A stretch of DNA of 64,000 bases, from the NCBI GenBank assembly GCA_016208305.1, contig JACQYI010000060.1, positions 62,001 to 126,000 of the forward strand, written 5' to 3'. Within the stretch, counting starts at the first letter, position 1; every line of letters begins with the position of its first letter. This stretch comes from Oscillatoriophycideae cyanobacterium NC_groundwater_1537_Pr4_S-0.65um_50_18. Lineage in GTDB: Bacteria; Cyanobacteriota; Cyanobacteriia; Elainellales; Elainellaceae. The notes beneath the pieces were generated by a model. That model ran no database searches. It was not told the origin of the DNA and saw only the letters and a program-made list of their open reading frames with translations. Below are positions 26,376 through 34,636 of this stretch, piece by piece. The position numbers were made by a program, and so were the translations under genes.

Positions 26376-27170
26376 CTACTGCTCCTGGTAATTCCAGAGC
26401 AGCCCACCATCAACGTAATAGGTAGCCCCTGTGGTGTAATCTGCATCAGCAGAGGCAAGAAATGCAACCAATCCAGCAACATCTTCGGGTTTACCTAAGC
26501 GCCCCAGTGGAATGTTTTTTAGCACTGCATCGAGTTTTTCCTTATCGTCCAGTAACTCCTTGTTGATGGGAGTGGCGATCGCGCCCGGTGCGACGTTATT
26601 AACGGTCACTCCTAACGGTGCCAGTTCGATTGCCAAATTTCGCATCATCATCTTCAAACCGCCTTTACTAGCACAGTAAGCAGTGAAGTGGGGAAACGGC
26701 AATTCTTCATGCACTGAACTAATATTAATGACTTTGCCAGGACGATTGGTTTCCTTCAAATGTTTTACAAAAGCTTGCGTCGTAAAGAAGATTCCCTTTA
26801 AATTGACATCCAATACTTTGTCGTAATCTGCTTCTGAAACATCTATAAAATCTTTATTCTTTTCTAATCCAGCATTGTTTACCAAAATATCCAGTTTGCC
26901 AAATTGTTCAATACTTTCACGCACCAATTCCTGTGCTTCCCTTACACTGGACAAGTCTGCTTGGATTGTAGCTCCCACCTTTGGGCATTGCGCCATATAA
27001 CACTTACCACTAGCTTCCTGCACTCTGCGGAGTGTTTCTTCAGCGCCTTCAGGGTGGGAGCGGTAATTGATAACGACGCTAGCTCCCTCTTGGGCTAAAC
27101 GAATAGCGATCGCCTGCCCAATTCCCTGACTGCTGCCTGTGACTAACGCAACTTTGTTTTCAAGTTTCAT
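26376..27170 (-). CDS. Glucose 1-dehydrogenase-like SDR
   Basis: A 264-residue SDR with features of Bacillus-type glucose 1-dehydrogenase: VTGSSQGIGQAIAIRLAQEGASVVINYRS, VNNAGLE, the active-site block INISSVHEELPFPHFTAYCASKGGLKMM (compare SSVHE ... YxASKGGxKxM of glucose dehydrogenase), NNVAPGAIATPIN and the C-terminal YYVDGGL. It would oxidise beta-D-glucose to gluconolactone with NAD(P). An insertion of about ten residues with two cysteines (GKCYMAQCPKV) follows the third strand. Its operon partner is a glucosidase, which supports a glucose-related role. Sugar specificity is inferred. Confidence 0.85.
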   Translation of the reverse strand: MKLENKVALVTGSSQGIGQAIAIRLAQEGASVVINYRSHPEGAEETLRRVQEASGKCYMAQCPKVGATIQADLSSVREAQELVRESIEQFGKLDILVNNAGLEKNKDFIDVSEADYDKVLDVNLKGIFFTTQAFVKHLKETNRPGKVINISSVHEELPFPHFTAYCASKGGLKMMMRNLAIELAPLGVTVNNVAPGAIATPINKELLDDKEKLDAVLKNIPLGRLGKPEDVAGLVAFLASADADYTTGATYYVDGGLLWNYQEQ

Positions 27171-27191
27171 GATGGTTCCCGCACGTATTTG

Positions 27192-27923
27192 TTAAACAAT
27201 CCCGCCATTGGCTCGAATATGTTGTCCCGTAATCCAGCGAGCGTCGTCTGATACCAACATAGAAACTGCATCTGCAACATCGGTCGGTTGTCCTAATCGT
27301 CCCAAAGGAGTCTGGGCAATTAATTGATCAACTTGCGCTTGATCTAAAACCAGTCCGTCAGTTTCAGTCACTCCTGGTGAGACGGTATTGACTGTAATGC
27401 CTCGTACCCCCAGTTCCTTAGCTAAACAGGCACTAAATTGCTCGATCGCTGCTTTGCATCCAGAGTAAGCTCCTCCAGCAGGAATTGCCATTACCGTTCC
27501 ACTGGTAGAAGTGCTGACAATACGACCGCCATCGGCAAGATGATGTGCTGCTTCCTGAAGGGCAAAGTAAACGCCTCTGGTGATGTCAAACATGCTGTTG
27601 TATTCATCCTCTGTCATGTCAGCCGTCGGCTTGAAAATATTCTTTCCTGCTGCATTGTTGACGAGAATATCGACTTTACCGAAATGGCTAATCGTTTTTT
27701 GAAACAGTTGGCGAATGTCTTCGAGATTTCGTACATCAACCTGAAGGGCGATCGCCTCTGAACCACTGGCTTTAATCGCTGAAACAACTTCTTCTGCCTT
27801 GGCTTGATTGCCATGATAAGTGACAACGACGCTTGCACCATCGCGTCCTAAGCGTTCTGCAATTGCCCGTCCAATTCCACGAGATGAGCCTGTGACGATC
27901 GCAGTTTTTCCCTGTAATGACAT
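27192..27923 (-). CDS. Short-chain dehydrogenase/reductase, first of three in the operon
   Basis: A 243-residue classical [53 protein letters not shown] with the catalytic serine and [12 protein letters not shown] with YxxxK. It ends [14 protein letters not shown]. It is the first gene of an apparent minus-strand operon with two more SDRs and a GH63 glucosidase, gaps of 21, 31 and 8 bp. Its promoter region is shared with the divergent HxlR gene and contains that family's operator. The substrate is not known. Confidence 0.9.
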   Translation of the reverse strand: MSLQGKTAIVTGSSRGIGRAIAERLGRDGASVVVTYHGNQAKAEEVVSAIKASGSEAIALQVDVRNLEDIRQLFQKTISHFGKVDILVNNAAGKNIFKPTADMTEDEYNSMFDITRGVYFALQEAAHHLADGGRIVSTSTSGTVMAIPAGGAYSGCKAAIEQFSACLAKELGVRGITVNTVSPGVTETDGLVLDQAQVDQLIAQTPLGRLGQPTDVADAVSMLVSDDARWITGQHIRANGGIV

Positions 27924-27988
27924 AGTGTAACGTCCTGTAGGTGGAGAGAATGATTTCAGAGTATGCTTATGCTTTCTTTTTTGGAAGT

Positions 27989-28006
27989 ACTTACTTTTTC
28001 GTAAGT
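27989..28006. promoter_or_regulatory. HxlR-type operator (ACTTAC-N6-GTAAGT), site 2
   Basis: ACTTAC-TTTTTC-GTAAGT is a perfect 6+6 bp inverted repeat in the 101 bp between the SDR/glucosidase operon and the HxlR gene. It shares TTACTTTTTxGTAA with the site at 20353-20366. Its position shows that the HxlR gene starts downstream of it, at 28025. Confidence 0.72.
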
Positions 28007-28024
28007 GTCTTAAGGCAGGGCGTT

Positions 28025-28369
28025 ATGTCAGGTGAACAAACAGAAGGCACAATTTTCGTGCAAACAACACTAAACGTATTAGGTGGTAAATGGAAAATTT
28101 TAATTTTGTGGCATTTGAAAGACGCAAAGCGACGCTTTAGTGAACTGAAACGATTGATACCAGAGATCAGTGAGAAGATGTTGATTCAACAACTGCGAGA
28201 ACTGGAAAGCGATGAAATTGTGTATCGCAACGTTTATCCAGATGTACCTCCTAAAGTTGAATATTCATTCACGGATTACGGTAGAAGCCTTGAACCTGTT
28301 TTGCAATCGCTTTGTAATTGGGGAGAAGCGCATCTCAATCGCATAAATGAGCAGTCAGAGGTAGATTAA
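28025..28369 (+). CDS. HxlR-family transcriptional regulator
   Basis: About 114 residues, a typical HxlR size: FVQTTLNVLGGKWKILILWHLKDAKRRFSELKRLIPEISEKMLIQQLRELESDEIVYRNVYPDVPPKVEYSFTDYG-like. The N-terminal sensor cysteine of many members is absent (TLNVLGGKW with no preceding Cys), so it may not sense thiol-reactive signals the usual way. The frame is open from 27941, but an operator lies inside that stretch, so the ATG at 28025 is chosen. It is predicted to control the divergent SDR/glucosidase operon and itself. Confidence 0.92.
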   Translation: MSGEQTEGTIFVQTTLNVLGGKWKILILWHLKDAKRRFSELKRLIPEISEKMLIQQLRELESDEIVYRNVYPDVPPKVEYSFTDYGRSLEPVLQSLCNWGEAHLNRINEQSEVD

Positions 28370-28378
28370 ACGAGCTTG

Positions 28379-30058
28379 CTATCCGTTCTGTTCACTTAAA
28401 AACTGATGCACCTGGCTAATAATGATTGCCCCCTCTCCGACGGCTGAAGCAACCCGTTTCACGGAGCCAGAGCGCACATCGCCAGCCGCAAAGATACCAG
28501 GAACACTGGTTTCAAAGATTGTTGGCTGTCGTTGTAGATTCCACGCTTGATGCTCAACCATCTGAAGTCCAGTACAAACAAAACCTTTCTTGTCGAGAGT
28601 CAAACAATCTTGTAGCCACTGGGTATTTGGAACGGCACCAATCATGAGAAAAACATGGCGAATCGCATGGGTTTCTGTAGTTTCAGTGCCGCTGTTGTAC
28701 CAGGTCACCTCTTCCAGATGTTTATCACCCTTTAACGCCGTGATTTCAGTTTGAGTGTGTAACGTAATGTGGTCTGACGCTTTGATGCGACCAACTAAGT
28801 AGTCAGACATACTCGCCTTCAAATCTTCACTACACACCAGCATATGAACATGGCTGGCATGACGCGACAAAAAGACAGCGGCTTGTCCGGCTGAGTTTCC
28901 ACCACCGACGACAATAACAGGTTCATTTTGACAAACACTTCCTTCCATTGCTGTTGCAGCATAGTAAACCCCCGCATTGTCAAAGGAATGCTCAAAATCT
29001 AGGGTGCGATACCGGGCACCAGAGGCAACTACCACCGCTTTGGTCTTAATTTTTGCCTGATTGTCTAAGGTCAAGTTGAAGGGATGGGTTTCGCAATCAA
29101 TCTCACTGACAGCAAAGGGAAGGGCGATCGTCGCTCCAAACTTCTGTGCCTGTATTTGTGCCCGTCCAGCGAGAGCCTGACCCGAAATTCCAGTAGGGAA
29201 CCCCAGATAATTCTCAATTTTTGAGCTAGTACCAGCCTGTCCCCCTGGGGCTTCGGATTCGATCAGCACAACATCTAAGGCTTCTGAAGCGGCATAGACC
29301 GCAGCAGACAATCCAGCAGGTCCGCCGCCGACAATTGCCACATCATAAACATGGTTGGGGGGCAGCATCTCAACTAAGCCAAGGCAGTCAGCCAGTTCAA
29401 AGTTGGAGGGATTATGTAACAGCTTCTCGCCCAGATCAATGTAGACGGCTGGAAGATGTTCTGGTTTAAGGTCAACATCGTCTAGAAACGTTTTTTCATG
29501 ACAGGCTGTATCATAATCAAGCACCTCCAGTGGATAGCCATTGCGACGTAAAAATCGTTCAATTCGGAGTGTATCAGCGGATTCTTTAGTTGCAATCAGA
29601 GCGACAGACCCTTGTTGGTGGGAAATCAGACCCACTCGACGAAGGATAATTGCTCGCACAACGACTTCACCAATATCAGGCTCGGCAATCATGAGCTTGC
29701 GAAACTGCTGGCGATTAAAGCGCAATACCTGTCCATCCTCACCCATGCGCCCACCGACCAAAACTTGCCGATTATTGAATAAATCAACTTCTCCTGTGAA
29801 TTGATGTTCACCATGTACCGTAAACACGTTCAACCCATCACGGCGATGCTCGTAAATCTCGATAGTGCCTTTCAAGACAATAAAGAAATCAACACTCCGC
29901 TGCCCTCGCTCAAACAAGACTGTACCTTTTGGCAAAAATTCCTCCTGACCGAGCAACTTAGCTCGCTCAATTTGCTCCTCTGTTAAGGTAGGAAACGTTT
30001 GAGCAGTACGGACATAGGGATCGGTTGGATCAAACGGCTTTTCAGAAATTGTTTCCAT
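28379..30058 (-). CDS. cNMP-binding domain fused to a thioredoxin-reductase-like flavoprotein
   Basis: A 559-residue fusion. Residues about 25-140 form a cyclic-nucleotide-binding (CAP_ED) domain (KGTVLFERGQRSVDFFIVLKGTIEIYEH ... FTGEVDLFNNRQVLVGGRM). About 155-235 is a small linker domain, and about 240-555 is a two-domain FAD/NAD(P)H flavoprotein of the thioredoxin-reductase type (DVAIVGGGPAGLSAAVYAASEAL, GGQAGTSSKIENYLGFP, VIVVGGGNSAGQAAVFLSRHA, SVPGIFAAGDVR). The redox CxxC normally found after the first NAD motif is replaced by YYAATAMEG, so it cannot act as a classical thioredoxin reductase. Family relatives act as ferredoxin/NADP or other reductases. Convergent with the HxlR gene. Confidence 0.88.
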   Translation of the reverse strand: METISEKPFDPTDPYVRTAQTFPTLTEEQIERAKLLGQEEFLPKGTVLFERGQRSVDFFIVLKGTIEIYEHRRDGLNVFTVHGEHQFTGEVDLFNNRQVLVGGRMGEDGQVLRFNRQQFRKLMIAEPDIGEVVVRAIILRRVGLISHQQGSVALIATKESADTLRIERFLRRNGYPLEVLDYDTACHEKTFLDDVDLKPEHLPAVYIDLGEKLLHNPSNFELADCLGLVEMLPPNHVYDVAIVGGGPAGLSAAVYAASEALDVVLIESEAPGGQAGTSSKIENYLGFPTGISGQALAGRAQIQAQKFGATIALPFAVSEIDCETHPFNLTLDNQAKIKTKAVVVASGARYRTLDFEHSFDNAGVYYAATAMEGSVCQNEPVIVVGGGNSAGQAAVFLSRHASHVHMLVCSEDLKASMSDYLVGRIKASDHITLHTQTEITALKGDKHLEEVTWYNSGTETTETHAIRHVFLMIGAVPNTQWLQDCLTLDKKGFVCTGLQMVEHQAWNLQRQPTIFETSVPGIFAAGDVRSGSVKRVASAVGEGAIIISQVHQFLSEQNG

Positions 30059-30063
30059 AAGGC

Positions 30064-30933
30064 TTACCCTCCGATCGCCGCTATTTCTGCCCCTTCAAAT
30101 GCCGTGTTCACCGAAACTTCTCTCCAGGCATCCAGTTCGGCTTGCATCGATTTCAGTTTTTCTTCGATCGCACCAACGGCATCTGCCCCCAAAGCCAATC
30201 GTAATGGTGGGTTATCGCTTTCAACGACTTGAATCATTGCTGCTGCCGCTTTGTCTGGATCGCCTGGTTGTTTACCATCCATCTCTTCCAGCCATTGCAG
30301 AAATCCGCCACTCACTGCCTTATATTCATCCATCAACTGATCGGGTTTCGCCAGCGATCGCCCGTTAAAGTCCGTCCGAAACGCTCCCGGTTCGATAATT
30401 GTGACTTTAATTCCCATGTTGGCAACTTCTTTAGACAGTGCCTCCGATAGTGCTTCTACAGCAAACTTCGTCGCGCAGTAAATCCCTGTTGCACCAAAGG
30501 CAACCAAACCACCAACCGAGGATAGGTTAAGAATATGACCGCTTTGCTGTTGCCGCAGGATGGGCAGAACGGCACGAGTTATATTTAAAACTCCAAACAC
30601 ATTCGTTTCAAACTGTCGTCGAATCGCTTCATCACTGATTTCTTCGATAGCTCCGATTGACCCGTATCCAGCGTTGTTCACAACCACATCAATTTGACCA
30701 AAGGCATCGAGTGCCGACTGAATTGCCGTCTGAACTTCGTGGGGATTAGTGACATCCAGACGCACCGCCTTTGCTGCTTCTGGATACTGTTTCACTAAGT
30801 CATCTAATTGCTCTGGCTTACGGGCTGTAGCAATGACACGATTACCATGCTGAAGCACTGCTTCGGTAAGCGATCGACCAAAACCAGTAGAGCTACCCGT
30901 AATGAACCAAACTTTTTGAGAGTGATTAGCCAT
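30064..30933 (-). CDS. Short-chain dehydrogenase/reductase
   Basis: A 289-residue classical oxidoreductase: VWFITGSSTGFGRSLTEAVLQHG, ARKPEQL, VVNNAGYGSIGAIEE, ILNLSSVGGLVAFGATGIYCATKFAVEALSEAL with the Ser and YxxxK residues intact, and IEPGAFRTDF. This branch is often annotated as oxidoreductase/retinol-dehydrogenase-like; the substrate is unknown. The ATG at 30933 has AAGG seven bases upstream. It lies 5 bp upstream of the cNMP/flavoprotein gene on the same strand, so the two are likely co-transcribed. Confidence 0.9.
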   Translation of the reverse strand: MANHSQKVWFITGSSTGFGRSLTEAVLQHGNRVIATARKPEQLDDLVKQYPEAAKAVRLDVTNPHEVQTAIQSALDAFGQIDVVVNNAGYGSIGAIEEISDEAIRRQFETNVFGVLNITRAVLPILRQQQSGHILNLSSVGGLVAFGATGIYCATKFAVEALSEALSKEVANMGIKVTIIEPGAFRTDFNGRSLAKPDQLMDEYKAVSGGFLQWLEEMDGKQPGDPDKAAAAMIQVVESDNPPLRLALGADAVGAIEEKLKSMQAELDAWREVSVNTAFEGAEIAAIGG

Positions 30934-30971
30934 AGAGATACCTTGATCAAGGGATGGAGCTTTGAGAGAAG

Positions 30972-31128
30972 TCAAAGGCTGTTGGTTTGAACGATGCGTC
31001 CTACTTTGTCGAGAATTTGCTGTCGCAGTTGTTCGGCGGGTTCTACATTAGACATATCTCCCACAACTGGAACTAACCGTTCAGTCGTAGATTCTTCGAG
31101 TTGCTCATTTAACTGTTGCAGGCGATCG
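30972..31128 (-). pseudogene. Internal fragment of an SDR gene
   Basis: About 50 codons read DRLQQLNEQLEE, then RLVPVVGDMSNVEPAEQLRQQILDKVGRI, the stretch between the cofactor loop and NNAG strand of an SDR. It then runs into a stop where DxxVNNAG should follow. There is no start, no cofactor loop and no active site. Its 5' border coincides with a GCGATCGC octamer that also lies inside the NTF2-like fragment, as if a deletion had joined the two genes there. Confidence 0.65.
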
Positions 31129-31186
31129 CATCGGTATCCAGTGTATCTACTGTTTTGAAATAATCCTGTACCCATTCAGCGTTCAT
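31109..31186 (-). pseudogene. N-terminal fragment of an NTF2/SnoaL-like protein gene
   Basis: From an ATG at 31186, with GAAGG upstream, 25 codons read MNAEWVQDYFKTVDTLDTDAI, the first helix of SnoaL/NTF2-like proteins, then stop. The rest of the fold (about 100 residues) is missing. Overlaps in another frame the SDR fragment that follows. Confidence 0.5.
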
Positions 31187-31355
31187 GCGTTTATACCTTC
31201 AAAGCGTTAACGGATGCAATCAAGTACAGCACTCTCAGCAGCGGTTAAAAGGTTAGCGATGCGAGCTTATAGTTGCGCTGGCTAATTTGACAGAAAAGAA
31301 ATATCGAAAAAACAAGTAACCGCTATAACAAAATGTGTCTTTAGCCAGACGTTTA

Positions 31356-31473
31356 ATGACTTGTCATGACTCCTCATTGTTAGTGACTTGCAAAATTACT
31401 AACTCAGCCAAAGGTTAGAGATCTGTCATCTTTTCATATCAATTTTGATACATATCAATACCTTTAAGGTATT
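31356..31473. promoter_or_regulatory. Cluster of palindromes upstream of a LysR gene
   Basis: Four inverted repeats lie in the 305 bp gap before the LysR gene: ATGAC-TT-GTCAT (31356-31367), GTTAGT-N13-ACTAAC (31379-31403), TATCAA-TT-TTGATA (31437-31450) and AATACC-TTTAA-GGTATT (31457-31473). The GTTAGT-N13-ACTAAC site fits the long-spaced dyads bound by LysR proteins. Which one is functional cannot be told. Confidence 0.4.
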
Positions 31474-31491
31474 AATAATCTGGTCTTAATC

Positions 31492-32373
31492 ATGGAGCTT
31501 CGACAGCTACATTACTTCCTGGCTATAGCAGAGGAATTAAACTTTGGACGGGCAGCACAGCGGCTTAACATTGCCCAACCTCCACTAACCCGCCAGATTC
31601 AACAACTTGAGCAAGAGTTAGGGGTACAGCTTTTCAACCGCACCAGCCGTCGAGTAGAACTCACTGAAGTCGGCAAGCTATTTGTGGATGAAGCCCAACG
31701 CATTTTGGAGCAGGTTGACCATAGTCTCCTTACTATTCAACGGGCAAATCGAGGAGAAGTGGGTCAACTCGTTGTTGCCTTTGAGGGGTCATCAGCCTAT
31801 GACATCATTCCCCTTTCATTGAAGGCATACCGAGAACGTTTTCCTGAGGTTGAGTTAACGGTATTGGGTATGACTACAAACCAGCAGGTTGAAGCACTGC
31901 GAAGTGGTCAAATCCAGATTGGATTTGTCGTGCCCCCCTTGCAAGGTCAGGTGGAGGATTTAGAGGTAGAGGCAGTGATCCAGTCACCTCTGGTTTTGGC
32001 TCTACCAGAGGCACATCCGTTAGCGGCAAAATCAACGGTTAAGGTGCGATCGCTGGTTAAAGAAAGTTTTATTATGGGACAACGCAACAGTGGTTGTGGA
32101 TTTTATGACCAAGTGATTACTTTTTGTCATCGTGCAGGCTTTAGTCCTACCATCAAGCAAGAAGTCAATGAAATGCAAGTGTTATTGGGATTAATCGCCG
32201 CAGGCTTTGGCGTTGCGATTCTGCCAGGATCTGCAAAGCAATTTCAACGATCGGGAGTGGTGTATCGAGACTTACAACCTGCTTCTTCTGAAGTAGCGTT
32301 GGCGATCGCGTGGCAGAAGAACGACTCCTCACCTCTGGTGCAGGCGTTTCTACAAATTGTTCGAGATGTTTAG
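31492..32373 (+). CDS. LysR-family transcriptional regulator
   Basis: A 293-residue LysR protein with MELRQLHYFLAIAEELNFGRAAQRLNIAQPPLTRQIQQLEQELGVQLFNRTSRRVELT at the start and an effector domain similar to the BenM/CatR branch (VVAFEGSSAYDIIPLSLKAYRERFPEVELTVLGM, IGFVVPPL, GFGVAILPGSA). BenM-type members respond to aromatic or small acids. Divergent neighbours on its 5' side are only relics, so its original target may have been lost. It has many upstream palindromes and no clear Shine-Dalgarno sequence. Confidence 0.92.
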   Translation: MELRQLHYFLAIAEELNFGRAAQRLNIAQPPLTRQIQQLEQELGVQLFNRTSRRVELTEVGKLFVDEAQRILEQVDHSLLTIQRANRGEVGQLVVAFEGSSAYDIIPLSLKAYRERFPEVELTVLGMTTNQQVEALRSGQIQIGFVVPPLQGQVEDLEVEAVIQSPLVLALPEAHPLAAKSTVKVRSLVKESFIMGQRNSGCGFYDQVITFCHRAGFSPTIKQEVNEMQVLLGLIAAGFGVAILPGSAKQFQRSGVVYRDLQPASSEVALAIAWQKNDSSPLVQAFLQIVRDV

Positions 32374-32627
32374 AACTTCTCTACAGCAGGTCGTAAATCG
32401 AGTTCCAGCGTCCATGCAGTCGGGTCTTGGTTGTGAAGTTACCAATACATCTCAGCGATCGCCTCAGGCTTCAGCATTGTATGTTCCTTACGATCTGGTG
32501 CCATTGAGCGCACTCGCTCAGTATTGATAAATCCATCCACAATAATATGAGCAATGTGAATTCCTTGAGGACCGAACTCTCGTGCTAAGGATTGCGCTAA
32601 TGCCCGTCGTTCTCGTTCTGGGCGATC
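32370..32627 (-). pseudogene. C-terminal fragment of an SDR with a nonsense mutation
   Basis: The minus strand encodes RALAQSLAREFGPQGIHIAHIIVDGFINTERVRSMAPDRK, then AIAEMYW, then TAA at 32439-32441, then continues in frame LHNQDPTAWTLELDLRPAVEKF and a stop at 32370. The C-terminus of this SDR branch normally runs straight through (YWQLHNQDxTAWTxELDLRP), so CAA has probably changed to TAA. The cofactor-binding half and the catalytic tyrosine are missing. Confidence 0.7.
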
Positions 32628-32644
32628 GTTTAAGAAACTGCTCG

Positions 32645-33589
32645 TCAACTTTGACGTGTGCCTCCATTTGCTTGTCGATAAGCCCCCGGTGATTGTCCCA
32701 TCCATTGCTTAAACGCTTTACTGAAGGATGCCTCAGATTCATATCCCACAGAACTGGCAACCAAACTTAACGGAATGCGTTGCGATCGCAAAATTTGACT
32801 GGCTCTTTGCATCCGCCAACGGGTAAGGTATTTGTTGGGTGGTTCTCCCACCAGTTCTCGAAACTGAGTAAAGAAGGTGGTGCGAGAGATCCCTACCCGC
32901 TCTGCCAATTCTTCCGCCGTCCACACCTGCTCTGGATGTCGATGGATCAGATGAATCGCTTCACCAATTTGAGGGTCGGTGAGGGCACGCAACCAGCAGC
33001 GATCGCGGCATTCCTGATTCTGAATGTATGCCCGCACTGCCTGCACTAACAGAATTCCAGCCAAGTGATTAATCACCACCTGAGCACCGGGACGAGCCGT
33101 TACCGTTTCTGATGCCATAAATTGCAGGGTTGTATCCAACCACTCCACAGCACGTCCTTCCTCGCCTTTCACAATCAGCAGTGGTGGTAAAGCAGATAGC
33201 AGTGGATTTTCAGGCAGCGGTTCAAAGGAAAACCGTCCGTACATGACAGTTGTGGGTAAGCCAGTACCACCCGCGTGAAGGACAGTCGGAGCTTTGTCTG
33301 AGTCTGCTTGTAGTAGTTGCTCAAACTCAATCGTGGGATGATTTTCTGACAAAGAATCACGCAACGTATGCGGCTGTCCTTTGGGAAGAATCACCAGATC
33401 GCCACCCACTAGAGGCATCGGTGTATCAATTCCCTCGATTTGTAGCCAACTACTGCCCCGAACTACAACAAGGAAAACCGCTCCCTCAAAGGCACTCATC
33501 TCAATTGCCCAGGGTGCAGTCAGTTCCAGGCGATAACAGCTTGTACTTTCTAGATGGATTGAACGAAAAACCTCACTAAGCGCATCCAT
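32645..33589 (-). CDS. AraC-family regulator with N-terminal cupin (cupin_6)
   Basis: A 314-residue regulator. The N-terminal half is the cupin_6-type ligand domain (FEGAVFLVVVRGSSWLQIEG ... VGGDLVILPKGQPHTLRD), and the C-terminal half the AraC double HTH (WTAEELAERVGISRTTFFTQFRELVGEPPNKYLTRWRMQRASQIL, then LVASSVGYESEASFSKAFKQWMGQSPGAYR). It is divergent to the SDR at 33769 with a 179 bp gap, so it most likely activates that gene in response to a substrate. Such pairs are common in aldehyde/ketone detoxification. Confidence 0.92.
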   Translation of the reverse strand: MDALSEVFRSIHLESTSCYRLELTAPWAIEMSAFEGAVFLVVVRGSSWLQIEGIDTPMPLVGGDLVILPKGQPHTLRDSLSENHPTIEFEQLLQADSDKAPTVLHAGGTGLPTTVMYGRFSFEPLPENPLLSALPPLLIVKGEEGRAVEWLDTTLQFMASETVTARPGAQVVINHLAGILLVQAVRAYIQNQECRDRCWLRALTDPQIGEAIHLIHRHPEQVWTAEELAERVGISRTTFFTQFRELVGEPPNKYLTRWRMQRASQILRSQRIPLSLVASSVGYESEASFSKAFKQWMGQSPGAYRQANGGTRQS

Positions 33590-33768
33590 ACTGAATTCTC
33601 ACTCATCCTGAACGATCGGACATGATATTTGAACTTTAACGCATTGTTAGTTCAGTTTTACTGGATTACAACTTAAGTATATCGAGTTGATTCGGTCATT
33701 GCTTCTCGGTTACTGGCAAAAACAAATGGCTGAGAAATAATGATCCTGTACTTTCAAGGAGTATCCTT

Positions 33769-34527
33769 ATGTCCCGATTAGATGGAAAGGTCGCCCTGAT
33801 CACAGGCGGCACAACGGGTATTGGTTTGGCAACGGCTCAACTATTCGTGCAAGAAGGCGCTAAAGTCGCTATCACTGGACAAAACCAAGAGCGATTGGAT
33901 CAAGCGTCTAAGACTTTAGGTAGCGAAGTTTTGGCAATCCTGGCTGATACCCGATCGCTCACTGACCTGGACACCGCATTCACCCAAACCAAAGAACGCT
34001 GGGGTAAACTCGACATTTTATTCGTCAATGCCGGAATTGCAAAATTTAGCCCACTGTTAGATGTGGATGAGTCGTTTATTGACGAAATGCTGGATATCAA
34101 CTTCAAGGGAGCGCTATTTGCCGTTCAAAAAGCGGTTCCACTCATGGGAGAGAACAGCAGCATTGTGTTCAATACCTCCATCAACAATCAAATGGGGATG
34201 CCCAACTCAGGCATTTATGCTGCCTCTAAAGCAGCACTGCGATCGCTCACCCGTGTTTTAGCCGCTGAACTGATCGAACGTGGAATTCGTGTTAACGCTG
34301 TCAGTCCGGGACCGATTACAACACCGATTTATACCAAACTAGGAATTCCTCAGACACAGGTTGAGCAATTTGCTGGGAAACTTCAGCAAGTGATTCCGAT
34401 GAAACGATTTGGAGAAGCTGAAGAAGTTGCCAAAGCAGTGCTATTTCTTGCCAGCAATGATGCATCGTTTGTGCTGGGTGAAGAACTGGTGGTGGATGGC
34501 GGTTGGACCCAATTGGTAGCCAGCTAA
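33769..34527 (+). CDS. Short-chain dehydrogenase/reductase
   Basis: A 252-residue classical SDR with all motifs: LITGGTTGIGLATAQLFVQEGAKVAITGQ, FVNAGIA, SIVFNTSINNQMGMPNSGIYAASKAALRSL with Ser, Tyr and Lys, and VSPGPITTPIYTKLG. It ends ELVVDGGWTQL. A strong AAGGAG lies eight bases before the ATG. It stands alone, divergent from the cupin-AraC regulator, which probably controls it. Confidence 0.94.
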   Translation: MSRLDGKVALITGGTTGIGLATAQLFVQEGAKVAITGQNQERLDQASKTLGSEVLAILADTRSLTDLDTAFTQTKERWGKLDILFVNAGIAKFSPLLDVDESFIDEMLDINFKGALFAVQKAVPLMGENSSIVFNTSINNQMGMPNSGIYAASKAALRSLTRVLAAELIERGIRVNAVSPGPITTPIYTKLGIPQTQVEQFAGKLQQVIPMKRFGEAEEVAKAVLFLASNDASFVLGEELVVDGGWTQLVAS

Positions 34528-34610
34528 GCTGTCTCATACTTTACTTCCTTTCAACTAGTAAACCATCGTGTATAAACTGTTGTCAGACTTGTCTTTGACC
34601 AAATTCTGAA

Positions 34611-34636
34611 GAGGGAACTGCTTCAACAGTTCCCTC
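34611..34636 (+). terminator. 10 bp perfect stem-loop after the SDR
   Basis: GAGGGAACTG-CTTCAA-CAGTTCCCTC is a perfect 10 bp stem with a 6-base loop, 83 bp after the SDR stop. No T-run follows, so it is terminator-like only by structure. It marks the end of the HIP1-rich host-like region. Confidence 0.5.

Noticed and set aside
27941-28024. Longer start for the HxlR gene
   Set aside because: A palindromic operator lies inside this stretch and family homology begins after 28025.
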